DNA of 64,000 bases. Origin: Aquanectria penicillioides (lineage: Eukaryota; Ascomycota; Sordariomycetes; Hypocreales; Nectriaceae). Below are positions 36,030-48,273 of the stretch, one piece after another. The stretch's first letter is position 1. Every line of letters begins with the position of its first letter. Where the stretch lies: assembly GCA_003415625.1 (NCBI GenBank), contig PYIU01000004.1, forward strand, positions 1,488,001-1,552,000, read 5' to 3'. The translations under genes and the position numbers were made by a program. The notes below the pieces were generated by a model, which saw nothing but the letters and a program-made list of their open reading frames with translations, was not told the origin of the DNA and did not search any database.

Positions 36030-37880
36030 CTCTCTCAGGGATAGATGCGGAGGAGCTCGGGATCTTGTACAAGTGGCGAGCTGGAGTTGCGCCATGTCGG
36101 AGTGGCCGTTGGGATATCGTGTGTTTTTCTGCATTACCTTGGCGTTGGCTGCATAACCCGTATGACGGGTGAAGCAATGGAATGACCTAGCGATCAAATT
36201 AGACGGTTCGGCATTTGGATATTTTGCGCCTTTTTATTTGGATTTGGATTGTAAATTTTTTTTTTTTTGCTCTTTTATTCATGTCTGTATGAGCGTGTCA
36301 GTCATGTAGTTTGACAGAGTATCCCATGCGAAAGGATGAATGAGATGGATGGATGGACGTGTGCTGGTTGTTTGTAGATAGCCAAAGTGCCATACGCGCA
36401 CAGCACAAAAGATAGACACGAATATGATCGCAGTAAAACTCCCCATGTCTTTTTTTCTGCCCCTGGGCATATAGCGAGCGAGACAATCCTTCCCTCCAGT
36501 CCGTACAGCGATCCTTTGATAGCGATCCTTCGTGGCAACCTAGGGATGATCCTTCTGGGAAGTGAAGAATAACGAACGACGAAGAGAAGAACAGAGTCAT
36601 GTATGTTGCTGCCATTTGCCGTCGATATCGCGCAGCCACATACGCCAATGTGCGGCGTTGTCCGTTTTGGCAATAAAGATGTGATGCCGTTGTCAATGAC
36701 TGGCTCGATGCATAAGTTACATCACAAATCCAATTCGAGTTCGCATCAGCTGCTGACGTAGCCAATGGCCGTCTTTTCTTCCGCAGTGCGCACACCACAC
36801 CCTATGCGACGGCTATTCGGATCCGGATGACATCACAGCAGTCTGACAAACCATTACTCCATGCCCTCCACCACAGAAGTGAAGGTTGCTGCACGGAGCA
36901 GGCAGGCTCTTTGCTCGTTTGATCGGTTGCTCGGAACATTGCATTTTAACGTGGTTTCAACAAAAAGCGCGTGCGGCGCTGCTTTGCAAGCTGGGAAGCT
37001 CGCACGTACGAGCACTTGCGGCCTGAGCCCGTCCTTTGAGACGTGCCAAGCGTTGAAAAGACCGTCCTTCGGCGACGGAGCCGAGCAGCCAAGAGACCGT
37101 TGACGCCAGCAGCTGTCGAAAGCCAGTTTGCGCCAATACGTCAGTGGACATGGCTCTGGGCGCCCTGTGAAATGGAGCTCGCCGCCCAGGCACAACGAAC
37201 CAGACTTGGCTCGCGCGCCAATTGTCCCTTAATGCCGAGTCAAATCCGCCACGGCCTTTGCGTCTGCGCGAGCGCGAGCGGGCCCTTGGACTCGTCGACC
37301 CTGTTCGCAGCCAAACGTAGCAAAGGGCGGCCGCTGCTCCGTCCAATATCCGAGCTGAGCAAGCCCCGGTGGGTTTGATACTGGGTTCCCACGGCGTGCG
37401 ATAGGTCCTCGAAGCTACCTCGATGGATCCCCCGCCCACTCTTGGGATAACGATGGTGTCGAGCGAGGATGAGTAATGTTACGCCGACAGAGGCTCCGTG
37501 GAGTGCACACGCGGAGTTGGAGGAGTCTTGTTCGCCTTGGGCCCGTTTTGGCTGCTCTGCGACGCAGGTTGGCGTGCCGTTCGCCGTCCCAACTGTCCAC
37601 GGGTTGTAGTATTTGAAGTCAAGGTGCTGCTGTTTGATCCAATCTCAGTTCATCCTATCGCCTCCGTATCATCTCTGTCAACTCATCGCTTGGCATCAAT
37701 CCAACCCGCCTATCCTTTCTCCCACTTGCGGTCCCCATTTAATTTCCTAGGCCTCCCAATATCAATACCACCCGGCCTGACCTCCCTGGCCTCGCTCGCC
37801 CCCGGGTCCTTGCTGGGGACTCGAACGATAACAGAGTACGAAAAAAAAAAATCCACACGCTAGCAACAACAACAGCAACC
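35943..37880. other. Intergenic region exgD / DHA1 transporter
   Basis: About 1.9 kb. It starts with the exgD 3' region, including the TTTC repeat, continues with a T11 run at about 36257-36267, and ends in a C/T-rich leader before 37881. No supportable gene. Confidence 0.55.
35990..36036. repeat. (TTTC)n microsatellite
   Basis: T-run followed by seven TTTC units and CTCTCT, about 50 bases downstream of the exgD stop codon, inside its likely 3' untranslated region. Confidence 0.9.
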
Positions 37881-40758
37881 ATGGAGCAAGATCTCGAAAA
37901 GGCCTCCACCAGCTCCGGCGATGTCGCTGAGGAGTCTGGTGCGGTCTTTGCACCTATCCAATCGCGCAACAGACGGCCCTCTGCCGCTCTCTCCCGGACA
38001 TCAACTGCAGAGACCCTGAGTCGGACAAGATCTCAGAACGGATACAGCTGCGATGACGCCAACAACAGCTCCGAAGAGGCGCCAACTGCTCCCACAGAGA
38101 AGGATCCTTATGAAGTTGGCTGGGACAATGGTGACGAGGACCCCCTGTGTCCTCGTAGCTTTAACACCATGAGGAAATGGTTGATTGTGACCATTGTCTC
38201 CATGGCCAGTTTCTGCGTGTAAGTTTTTTTTTTTTTTCTTTCTCTGTCTCCTTATCCGCGATTTCGATAATCTCGTGATATCTCTTGGCGCCCCCGATGC
38301 CGCTGTAGATCCCCAACGGCGGAGGAGTCCAAGACTGTCGAGAGACAACACACACAAACTCTAAAAAGAACAAAGAGAAAAAAAAAACCATGGCTCGCTA
38401 ACATTATCCAATTAGCACCGGTGCCAGTTCCATCTATGGGTCAACTTACACCCAGATGGAGCTCGAGTTTGGCAACTCGCGCATTGTCTCGACTCTGGGC
38501 CTCTCCCTTTTCGTCCTGGGCATCAGTCTCGGCCCCATGTTGATGAGCCCCCTGAGCGAGTTCTATGGTCGTCGACCAATCTACCTGGTCTCGTGGTCCT
38601 TTTACGTCATCTGGATCATTCCTCAGGCTGTCGCCAAGAACATTGCTACCGTGCTTGTATGCCGTTTCCTCGATGGCTTCTCCGGCAGCGCGTTCCTCGC
38701 CGTGTCCGGCGGCACTGTGGGCGACTTGTTCGCTCGCCATGAGCTTCAGGCGCCGATGCTCATGTTTTCTCTGGCGCCGTTTGTTGGGCCTTCGATCGGT
38801 CCCGTCATTGGTGGCTTCATCAACTACAATGCGGACTGGAGATGGACATACTATGTTCTCCTGATTTGGTCCTTCGTTATATGGGTGGGCATCGGTTTCT
38901 TTGTGCCCGAGACATATCGTGAGTTGGAAAACTTTTTGCGAATTATAGAAAACTTCGAGTTCCACTAACATGAATCAAACTAGACCCTATCCTGCTCAGG
39001 AACAAGGCCAGACAAATGCGCAAGGACACATCCGATGATCGATGGAAGGCTCCTACTGAGAAGATCCAGAAGTCTGTCATCAGTGCTGTTGGCCACTCAC
39101 TTCTGCGTCCCTTCCAGTTGCTCATCTTCGAGCCCATGTGCTTGAACCTGTGCATCTTCTCCGCCATCCTGCTCGGTATTCTGTACCTCTTCTTCGGTGC
39201 TTTCCCGCTCGTCTTCCGCAACGTCTACGGCTTCAACCTGTGGCAGAACGGCCTAACCTTCCTGGGTATCCTCTGCGGCATGTTCTTTGCCGCCTGCCTC
39301 GATCCCGTGTTCCATCGCATCCGCGTTGGCCTTTCCGCCAAGCTCAGCGCTGAGACGGGCGTCGAGGGAGCCAGCGAGCCCGAGTTCCGTCTCCCCCGGC
39401 CATTGCGGGATCCGTTCTCGTTCCCGTTGGCATCTTCATGTTTGGCTGGTCTTGCTACCCGTGGGTGCACTGGATTGTTCCTATTATTGGATCAGGCTTC
39501 TTTGGAGCAGGGTAAGTAATTTGCTGGTATGCACCTAGACGCGCGAGACTCACTTCGTAAATGCGGCGGCCCTCAAGGCCTTGAGCCCAGAGTCCTTCTC
39601 AAGTCGACAGGATAGCCCCTGAGCTGAGCTTGACCGAGGTTGTGATACAAGGGCGCCGTGGGAACACCAACTTTGCTGTCACGGTGATACAAGTTGCCCC
39701 AAACTCACGGATTTTCACGCCTCTTGCTGCCATGCCGTCTTTAGTCACGGCTTGGTCATGGCCGTCGCATGCCTCCTTTCACTCCTCCCCTAAATCTCGT
39801 ATTCCTCAGTGCAAAGAACCGTCTGTGGCTAACCGCTTGGTGTTGCAACAGAATTGTCCTCGTTTTCAGCGGCATCTTCACGTTTCTGGTGAGTCCCCGT
39901 CAAGTCACGTCACACACAGACACACACAGACACACACAGACATGCACATAATGCTGCCATGCCATGATCTTCACAACCCCTCCCCTCCTTGCCTGCGTAA
40001 CCCAGATGGCTGGGAAAAGCATTCGCAGGGGGGACGCCCGTGCCAGATGGGAGCCAGTGCTGACTGACGCTGTCAATAGGTGGATGCGTATCCGCAGTAC
40101 GCCGCGAGCGCCTTGGCCGCCAATGCATTCGTGCGCTGTTCGTTTGCTGGTGAGTTGGGATTCCCCTCTCTCTTTTGATTTGCCTTGCCTTGCCTTGCCT
40201 TGCCTTGTCTCTGCTTCCCTGTCTACCGTCCCCTTGCAAGATATCCCGCCTCCCACATCTCACTCCATCCCATCCCCATCCCATCCCATCCCATCCCTAT
40301 CCCATCCCTATCCCATCCCTATCCCTATCACGATCCCATACCGCCGTCAAGCCCACCCACCACTACCACCAGCAGTACCACCACCACCACCCATCTCCCT
40401 TCACCGCCGTGGGTGGCCGTCCAACCCCCCCCCCCCCCCCGGTCAGGTCAGCGGGCCCGCACAGCCGGGCCATGTTGGGATGGGATGGGATGAGATATGG
40501 GGTCATCAGGGTTTCCTGCGCGGCTGGTCAACGCAGCCAGAGCATTGTACTACTGGACACATGTAGGAGGAAAGAGAGCTAACCATGTCGTCCTCAGCCG
40601 CATTCCCCTTGTTTGGAACTCAGATGTACGAGAAGCTCAACTATCACTGGGCCTCGTCGCTGCTGGCCTTCCTGACCGTGGCCATGATGCCCTTCCCCTA
40701 CATCTTCTTCCGGTACGGCAAGAAGATCAGGGCCAAGAGCCGATACGCCAAGTCTTAA
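37881..40758 (+). CDS. DHA1-family MFS drug:H+ antiporter, with an apparent 1-base frameshift
   Basis: A plasma-membrane 12-helix transporter of the fungal Flu1/Tpo/Qdr-like group. Six exons: 37881-38218, 38416-38918, 38984-39511, 39852-39888, 40080-40149 and 40598-40758. The cytosolic N-terminus (about 105 residues) is Ser/Thr-rich, followed by the MRKWLIV start of helix 1. The motif-A loop LSEFYGRRP lies between helices 2 and 3 and [16 protein letters not shown] marks the family region. Exon 3 shifts frame in a C5 run at 39393-39397. With one C added, [19 protein letters not shown] and the helix [23 protein letters not shown] read through, and the total becomes 1638 nt, 545 residues, typical for DHA1. 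Without it the frame stops in intron 3. Introns 3 to 5 are unusually long (340, 191 and 448 nt) and carry microsatellites. Substrate is unknown; drugs or polyamines are possible. Confidence 0.9.
39911..39942. repeat. (CACACACAGA)n microsatellite in intron 4 of the transporter gene
   Basis: Three units of a 10-base CA-rich repeat inside the intron that joins the exons ending at 39888 and starting at 40080. Confidence 0.85.
40181..40440. repeat. Cluster of simple repeats in intron 5 of the transporter gene
   Basis: In order: five CCTTG units (about 40181-40207), CATCC/CTATCC repeats (about 40263-40330), CCA repeats (about 40355-40392) and a 16-base C run (40425-40440). All lie within the 448-nt intron between 40149 and 40598, which explains its length. 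Confidence 0.85.
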
Positions 40759-43700
40759 AGCGTGGCGTCGGTGTGGTGGACGGATCCGAAACTCGGCAGA
40801 TGGGCTCCCACCTCGGTGTTTGCGGTGCACGGCCCGAAGGGAGGGGCACTCGCCTGCGGTTTCCGACCGTCGACTGCTGCCGCCCGAGTACGTCCGGTCC
40901 GTCTGGCTGCTGCTCTGCCATTTGCGAAGCCATGTCACGCTCCTCTGCCAAAGTCCCCCCATGTCCATGCATGACTCTGGTAGCCGCCGACGTGTGTGTC
41001 AGGCTGCGAGCTAAGGTGCTCCAACTCCAGCTTCACCCGGCGCCACCGGAGCTGCCACCGCCGTTCCGGGGACGCGGGGAACGGCAGAGCGGCATGCCGC
41101 GTTCGACTACATTGACACTAACATAACATAGTGTCGTCTACCTGGCAGACTGCCGTGCTGTGATTAATGCGGCCAACAACAAGAACAAACAACACTTGTC
41201 CTCTTGAACGAGGCGCCTATATGTGGGCTATACAAGGAAAAACTACTTTTCTGGTCTGGGCCTGGTTCAGCCTGGGCTATAGCAGGGTATTGGGGGTCGG
41301 ATATTGGGCGTTTTCTGTTGGGTTGCTTTACCTACCTACCTATAATTGGATTTTGCGGGTCATTATTGTAATACGTCCAAGCTACGACACATAGAGAAAA
41401 GGTACGGTACATCTGGTGCCAAAGTTGGTAACTGAGGGAGTTTTTTTTTTTGTTTTTTTTCTCTTCGTATTGTTGAAAAAAAAAAAAAAAAAGGCGGACG
41501 AGCAAGTTTAGAACTAGGGCCAATACAAAAATGATGCATGCAATGGATGTTTTGCAGGTGTAAAAAAGCACTTTTTGAGACATTGTACATTCGCCTTCTT
41601 CAGGCGAGCAAAACAAGCAAGGAAACGTCACGGGAGACCCGCAGCGGGCAGCGGGCGCGAAGTAATTATTAGTGTGTGGGGGGTGGTTTCGAGACGTGAC
41701 AGCTGGTTTGATCTTCATCAAGGAGATCGCCCCATCAGCATCGGCCATCGGGGTCCGGATGTGAGCGATCCGGACCCCCGAAGAACGGAGTATAGCGACG
41801 ACGGCAAGGCAAGTTGGACAGCGGAGTCTTCGGCAATTGTTCCGTGGCCAAGTCAGCAACTGAGGATGCGAGGCCTTTGGGAAGAGGGACTGTTTGCCAT
41901 GTCATCAACTTTGTTTTTTCCTCCTCTGCACCTAATCTCATCGCTCATCTCCCATGGCGGAGATCTCACCTTACATGGGCTGGAGTCAATGTGCATATTG
42001 GCTCAGCTGTGAACGCGCGTGACGCGCGACGCGCCCAGGCTGAGTAGACCGCCGCTGAATCTGGCTTGACGATCTGCATGACAGAAATCCGGGGAGATGG
42101 AGAGAGGGGCAGATGAGGGGGCGAAAGGCTTCGATTAAGCCGAGGATGAAGAAATGCGCCCTCTCTGACAGAAGAAATTATTCGACACGGGTATGTAATG
42201 TTGGGGCGGAGAATATGGGTTGCGTACATACATGGACCAGGAAGCGGCCGAAGAGGGGGCGCCGCCACGCATTGAAGGGTGTCCTCGTGCAGGTAAAGAA
42301 TGGCAGCGAAGCAAACAACAAAAGATATGGGCCAGTAGTATACGAATACGTATGTCGTAGAGTAATGGCTTGCGAGTTGGAGACATGCCGCCCAGATTCG
42401 GCCTGCGGCTGCAAACTGTTCAGTTTCACAACCCGGGGCCGATGCATCCATGCGAGATGCCAGCAGACGACAGCCAACATCTAAGCGCACCAAGACTAAA
42501 AAAGCACCACGTAGGACAAGGATGTGCGGTTTGTAATGGAAGACTAAAAAAAGGAAAGAAAGAACAAAAGTTGGAGTCCAGGATTGAGAGAGAGAACTGC
42601 AGAATTATGGGCCCTCCGCCCCCCTGGTGTCGCAGAAGTATGTAGCACCAGCATCAGTCAGATAGAGTTGGGGCCCTGGCTTAGGATCCGAGCAGCAGGG
42701 GAGTTTGACGGGAGAATCAAGAGTGGGATTGGACGGATCGCAACCTTGATAGGACTTGACGTAAGAAGCAATTCGCAACGGCAACCCAAAGTGGTTCCCT
42801 GTCTCAAAGAGTCGAGTCAATTAATGGCTAGCGGGCCAAATGGAGTCGCTGAAGGAGAACATGGTTTCGAGGTTGTCAATGGATCGATGAGGTTGACTGG
42901 GGGCGCATAGTAGGTGGAGGGGCGTTCAAGTCTTGGAAGACTCCATGGGTCCAGAAACGAGCCAATCAAGCCAGGGTGGGAAAACTGCCATCCACATTGA
43001 CAAGGGTGTCTCAGAGCCTCTTGGTAAACGTCAACTGTCCGCCCCTCCAAGGCCCATGACACCTCCATGGGTCAACAGAGGGCCAAGAAAAACCAAGACG
43101 CAAGAGGACGCAAAATGCAAGACGCCATGGCCGCCGTGCCCGCCATGGGTCCTCGGCTATCGCAATCCACAACTGCAACCTGCTCGACAGCGATAGTGAT
43201 AGCGACTGCGCCTGGCCTGGCCTGGTCTTTCGTCTCCATGATTTTTTGTCTCCATGCATCTTAGGGGGGGGGATTCGGATCCATTCATCTGTCTGTCACC
43301 CCCTTCATCACCACCGCCAACTTCCCGCGTGCGTGTCGAGGGGCTTATCCCAAGCTCGATTGGCAAGGATCTCGTCGCGCCCAAAGCGGCCATCTACGAT
43401 GTGCGAATTGCCCGTGGTCGTTCATCCTCCACAAAAGTTGGAGCACCGAATCGCCAATGATGCATCTCACGCATCTAGCCCAGGTATCCATGTGCAATTT
43501 CGCTCTCGCCGCCGCCGCCGTAGCCCGCCGCTGTCATGCGGGCCATAGCCGCAGAGCCACCCCAATGGCAAACTGAACGTAACGACAGAAGAAAGCGGAA
43601 GTGACCTTGAGAGGAAAAGGAAAACCAACTTCGTCGGGGAGGGAAAAAGCAACTACGAAACGTGGAAGAGTCGTGTGCGAGAAAAAAAATCAACGGAAAG

Positions 43701-46700
43701 ACCAGGCCACGCGCTAACCAGGGACCATGATCGACAGGCCTGGCGAAGCTGAAGCTGAAGCTGAATGTGAAGGAAAAGCAACTTCGATTTTCATCCCACG
43801 ACCCCACGCCTATCATGTAACTCTGGCCCATTGAAACGAGACGGGGGTAGTTGCAATGAGAAAGAAGGTTCATTGAATGCGCGCCAAGGGGCCCGGTGCA
43901 ATGTCCGGATGGCCAATTGGGTCAAAAAGCCACAGATTAGATGCCAATAGTCAGGCATTTTGCACGACGCAAAGAAAAGTTGCATGATTCCCTAATGCGG
44001 AGACCTGCGGAGGAGGCCGAAAGTCATCAATGATCATCGTCACTATCATGTATTGACAATATTGTAGATGCTCCATGTAGCGGGGAATGAATGAATGGTG
44101 TGGATGATGGTGGCCGGCACATCTTGGGGGTGTGTGGCCATGGATGGCGACGCGAAGCCGACGGGAAGCGGCGGCCAGCGACAAGGCGACGGCCTTCCAC
44201 CTCCGGGCCCCGACCGGGGTCGTCTCTCTGTGCCGGTCCCCCATACCCCGAGACGGATCCTCCGTCACTTGATTGATTGATGGATTCATTGGGGAGTCTC
44301 ACCCAACGTATCCGTTGGTTCGGATACTGGACAAAACTGCGCAGATGTGTACAGTCGCATTTTGGTGCCTGTCTCACTCACCCTCGCTCTCACCCTCTCA
44401 CGTCCCGCCGTCACCCTCTCTCGGCCACGTCCCGCCTCCCGCTCCCATGTCTCCGGCAGCCTTGACCGGCTCCTTGATTGGGAGAGCGAACAGAGGACTT
44501 TGACAACCTGGTCAGCCCCAAGTAGGCAGGCATGTCAACTCTGTCGGCATCCCATTTGTGATGCCCTAGGGGTGGCCTGGCTTGCCTGGCACGCATGAGA
44601 TGGCCCTCGATGGTGCGCATGTATGTCTCATCGACCCAGAAGGGGAAGTACGTACGAGAGCAGCAGTTGGACTGCAGGGACAGCAGAACCGGGGGAGGGA
44701 AGAATTGCGGGTTGCGGGACTCGGGTACCTTACCTTGACGCTGTTGACCACAGTAGACAGACTACGGGTTGAGACGGCCACTTGACTAGGTCTAGGTCTG
44801 GCTCGTTGTGATTTGACTGACCGACTTCTTGTCTGGCCCGTCTGGACTCTAGTAGACTGGCCTGTCGCAACGGCGCTGCAGTCGCACGACACTAAAGCCA
44901 TCGTCTGTGGCCCGGTAAGTGACGAGGTACGAATCACCCCCAATTGAGGGAGGGGAAGACGTTGCTGAGGAAGTCGATTGTATTCCATCCCGCACGAAGT
45001 AGTTGCCCGATGCGCATTGTCGTGTATCTCTCGTGCGTCATAGCGGATTAACCTTGAAAAAGAAATCGCCAGGTGGCTGGCGGCTGTGAACCGCGCTCAT
45101 GTGTCCCATCGATGCATCAATGTCCATATCTGAGCTTCTTGAGCTCGTCCCCAGATCCATGCGTTTCGACTTCTGGACGACGAGACGCACTAGAGGACCA
45201 CAACCCGGATTCATGGTCACCCCTCCTCCACTTCCCTGAGAGCGATCCACGGCGCCGCAAGGTGTACTACATTACATAGGTAGGATGTAGGCGCAGGCGC
45301 AAGGCGGCAGGCGGCAGGCTACCGGCGGTGACCCTGCTTGCCAGGACTCAGGGATTTCGTGTGCTCCAAGGGGTCCCAGGACCAGGACCCAGGCCGCGAC
45401 CTGGCGGGGCTCCCCTCTAAACACATTTGTTGCTTCTTTCCCTTGTCAGCTGCCACCGCGGTCTACTGAATTTGCTGGTGGAGTGGAGGAGTGGAGGGCT
45501 AGGAGGGAGGGTGGTTGGGCGGCTCAGCGGACCAGGGCCTTAGGGGCTTTGGAAACCCCGGGCTGGGCATTAGACGGCCTTAGCAGCCCGGGTCGAGTCG
45601 AATCCCCAGAAGCGCGCGCGCGACCAGTAAGTACCAGATACAAGGAGCCGGTCGCCGGTCTCTCGGGGTAGCTTACCTTGCCTTGCCGGACTGTAGCGCG
45701 GCCCCGCGAATCGACATTCGCAAAGGCGGTTTCTACGCTTAGCCTTGATCCATTGGGCCCTAGCTAAGGGCCTGACGGACCGGCCAAGAACCAAGTCCTG
45801 GGTACAATCGACGCCAACATCGGACCAATGGACATCGCGCAGTTTTCCCCGGCGCGGGCCAACTCCACTGGTAAACCCCGCAGTCAAAAAACTTTGCTTG
45901 CTTGCTTGCGTGTGTGATTGTTGCGTGTGCGTGCGAGTGCGAGGGCAAGCGTGCGTCTATGGCTGCGCCTTGAATTGCTTCTGCTTCCTGACCTGGCATT
46001 GGCGCTCGACGAGATTTGTTGGCTGTTGCGCGTCATCGTTCCGTCCGTCTCGCAGCGTTGTTCTCCCGAGCTGTCTCCTCTGCAGGCGTGTATGTGGTCC
46101 GGGGGCGTGGACGCGGGTGGGTGGGTGGTTGAGTGTTTGGGGATGCCTGGTCCCTGTCTTGTTTTTCTTTGCCTGCAGTTGCAGTTGCATGTGCTGTGCA
46201 TGTGAGTGAATGAGTGAGTGAGTGAATGTGCGTGCGTGTGTGTGTGTGTGTGAATGTGAGTGTGTGTGGGTAGGCAAGTGGGCGTGTACGACTGCGCGAG
46301 GTGAAAAGGGATTATCCACATGCCACACATGGACTGGATGCGGATGTACGAAGTACCATAGCATGTACCTTGACGCTGTACCAGTCCTTGGAGAGTGGGA
46401 TACGCTGAATAAGGTGTCGCAAACTCGGTACCTGCTACTCCTGACACCGGTTGATGCTGTCGCGGTTCTGGGCGTAGCTGGCGACATCGCCAGCGCCATA
46501 CCCGAACGACGCCTAGTCCTCTGGGCGTTGGCAACGTCGTCGCTGTCGCCTTCTTCTTGCCTGGCCGGTATTGTTTCATCATAATCCATGAATGATGAAG
46601 AAATGAATGATCAATCACATCGTAATTGGTAATTCTCACGCTTCTGGGGATCCATCTATTTCTCCTTCTGGTGCCCGCTCTTGCTGATGATGACTTGCCC
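40759..46700. other. Gene-poor region between transporter and acuK
   Basis: Nearly 6 kb without a supportable gene. Features seen: A- and T-runs at 41441-41450 and 41476-41492, a GAGT/GT microsatellite at 46204-46252, and scattered short frames on both strands without domains. The first 400 bases should contain the transporter 3' region. Confidence 0.5.
46204..46252. repeat. (GAGT)n and (GT)n microsatellite
   Basis: Five GAGT-type units pass into about ten GT units on the plus strand, in the gene-poor stretch before the acuK leader. Confidence 0.85.
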
Positions 46701-48273
46701 TGTCGCATCTCGTAGCCTGTGCCTGTCTAGGTAGGTATTCCCATTACCCATCGACTCCACCTTCCCTCTCCATAATTACTATTTCGTTCCTTCCTCTTCT
46801 ACTTTTACCCCCCTCCCTTCCCCTTCTTTCTCCCCATCTGCCAAGCAGAAAAAACCCACAGTCCCCAAAAACGCCTGCTGCGGCCAACCAAGGAAGGTAC
46901 ATGGTACCCCGTACCTGCTGTCAGCGCCAACCACCAACCGCCAACTATCAAATCCGCCACCTTCATCGCCCATTATCCACCGTCCGTGGGCTACATCCGC
47001 ACCTCCACACGTCCGCACAATCCACACAATCCACTACAACATCCACACATCCCACCGCCTCGCTTCGTCGCCCGACCTCTGACTTCCGACCTCTTGTCCT
47101 CTGACTCCCGGCCACTGACCGCTGTCCCCTTATTTTGCGAATTGCCTCCATCGCGCGTCTCCTTTTTAGTCCCCCTCATCCCTCCCTTCCTTCTCCTCTC
47201 TTCCTCTTCTTCTTCGCCCGCTCCGCTCTCCTCTTCTCCCTCCCCCCCCCCCTCCTCCTCTTGCGCGCCGCCGCCTGGTTCGCATGCCTCATCTCTGCAC
47301 AACACTACGCTGTCGCCACAGCCTGCTGCTACGGTTGCCGACGCCGTGTGAGCTGCTGTAGTGTGTGTTGCTGCTGGGCTGAGCGCTGGGTGCAGCCAAC
47401 CCTCATGGCCATCGGGTAGCTGCATTCCCTCCCCTCTCCGTCGTCACATTCTAGTTGTCCGTTCCTCGCACCCGTGCAATCGCCTCGTGCGTCGCCTTGT
47501 GCAGTGCCGTCGCCTCTTGTCGCACTTCGACGCCCTACCTCTAGGACTCCCAGCCAGTGTCTCGTCTACGACCTTGTCAGCCTCGGCTTCTCCTTGCCCG
47601 TCGAATTAAACCCGCGCCGCCGCGCTCAGCTCTGTGCTCTGTGGCAGCATTCGAGACCACATCTTCCTCGCTACTTGCCTGCTGTTGCCCGCCAGCACGT
47701 CGCACCAGAACGCCCCTTTGCGTACCCCATCACAAGTCCATTGGGCTTCGTCCGAACAGGCCCCGTCCAGAATACGAGCTTCTCCGACCAATTTCGGTCT
47801 TCATTAGGCCAAACACTTGCCGCCATCCTTCCGGTTGCCCGCAGCTTTAGGCCTCGTTCCGCTCAACGCTCATCTTGCACAGCAGCCATCCGTCGCTGCA
47901 ACTTCTAGTCCTTACATCTTGCATACACACGCGCCCGTGTCCGCTCAACGACACTTTCAGGGGGGAGTCTTGCGCGCGTCTCCACGCCACCGTGGGGTTT
48001 ATTGTCCTTGTGAACAGCGCACATCGCGACTCTAATTCGACGACGGTCTTGTCCCTGCTTGGCTGTGCCACGGAGGCTTGAATAGGTGTGGTTTCGCAAA
48101 GGTATTGAATGGGGTTACAAGAGACAGGTATTGGGTTTCTATTATAGCCTGCATTTCCGGGCCGCCTGTGCTACAGACGAAGGCCAGTTTTCTGCTAAGC
48201 TGAAAGGGGAGGATCCCAGCCATCGCTGTAGGCTGCGTCACTACCAGGGCTTGTATATAAAAACTAAGACACC
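46701..48273 (+). promoter_or_regulatory. Pyrimidine-rich promoter and probable long leader of acuK
   Basis: From about 46740 the plus strand is C/T-rich with CTTCCTCTTCTTCTTC-like tracts (47185-47215) and a C10 run near 47240. Many short upstream ATG frames occur before 48274. Candidate leader introns exist but I could not choose between donors. The arrangement resembles the leader of the C2H2 factor in this window. Confidence 0.4.

Noticed and set aside
35217..36197. 326-codon minus-strand frame
   Set aside because: Shadow of exgD that continues into the TTTC repeat as a lysine run.
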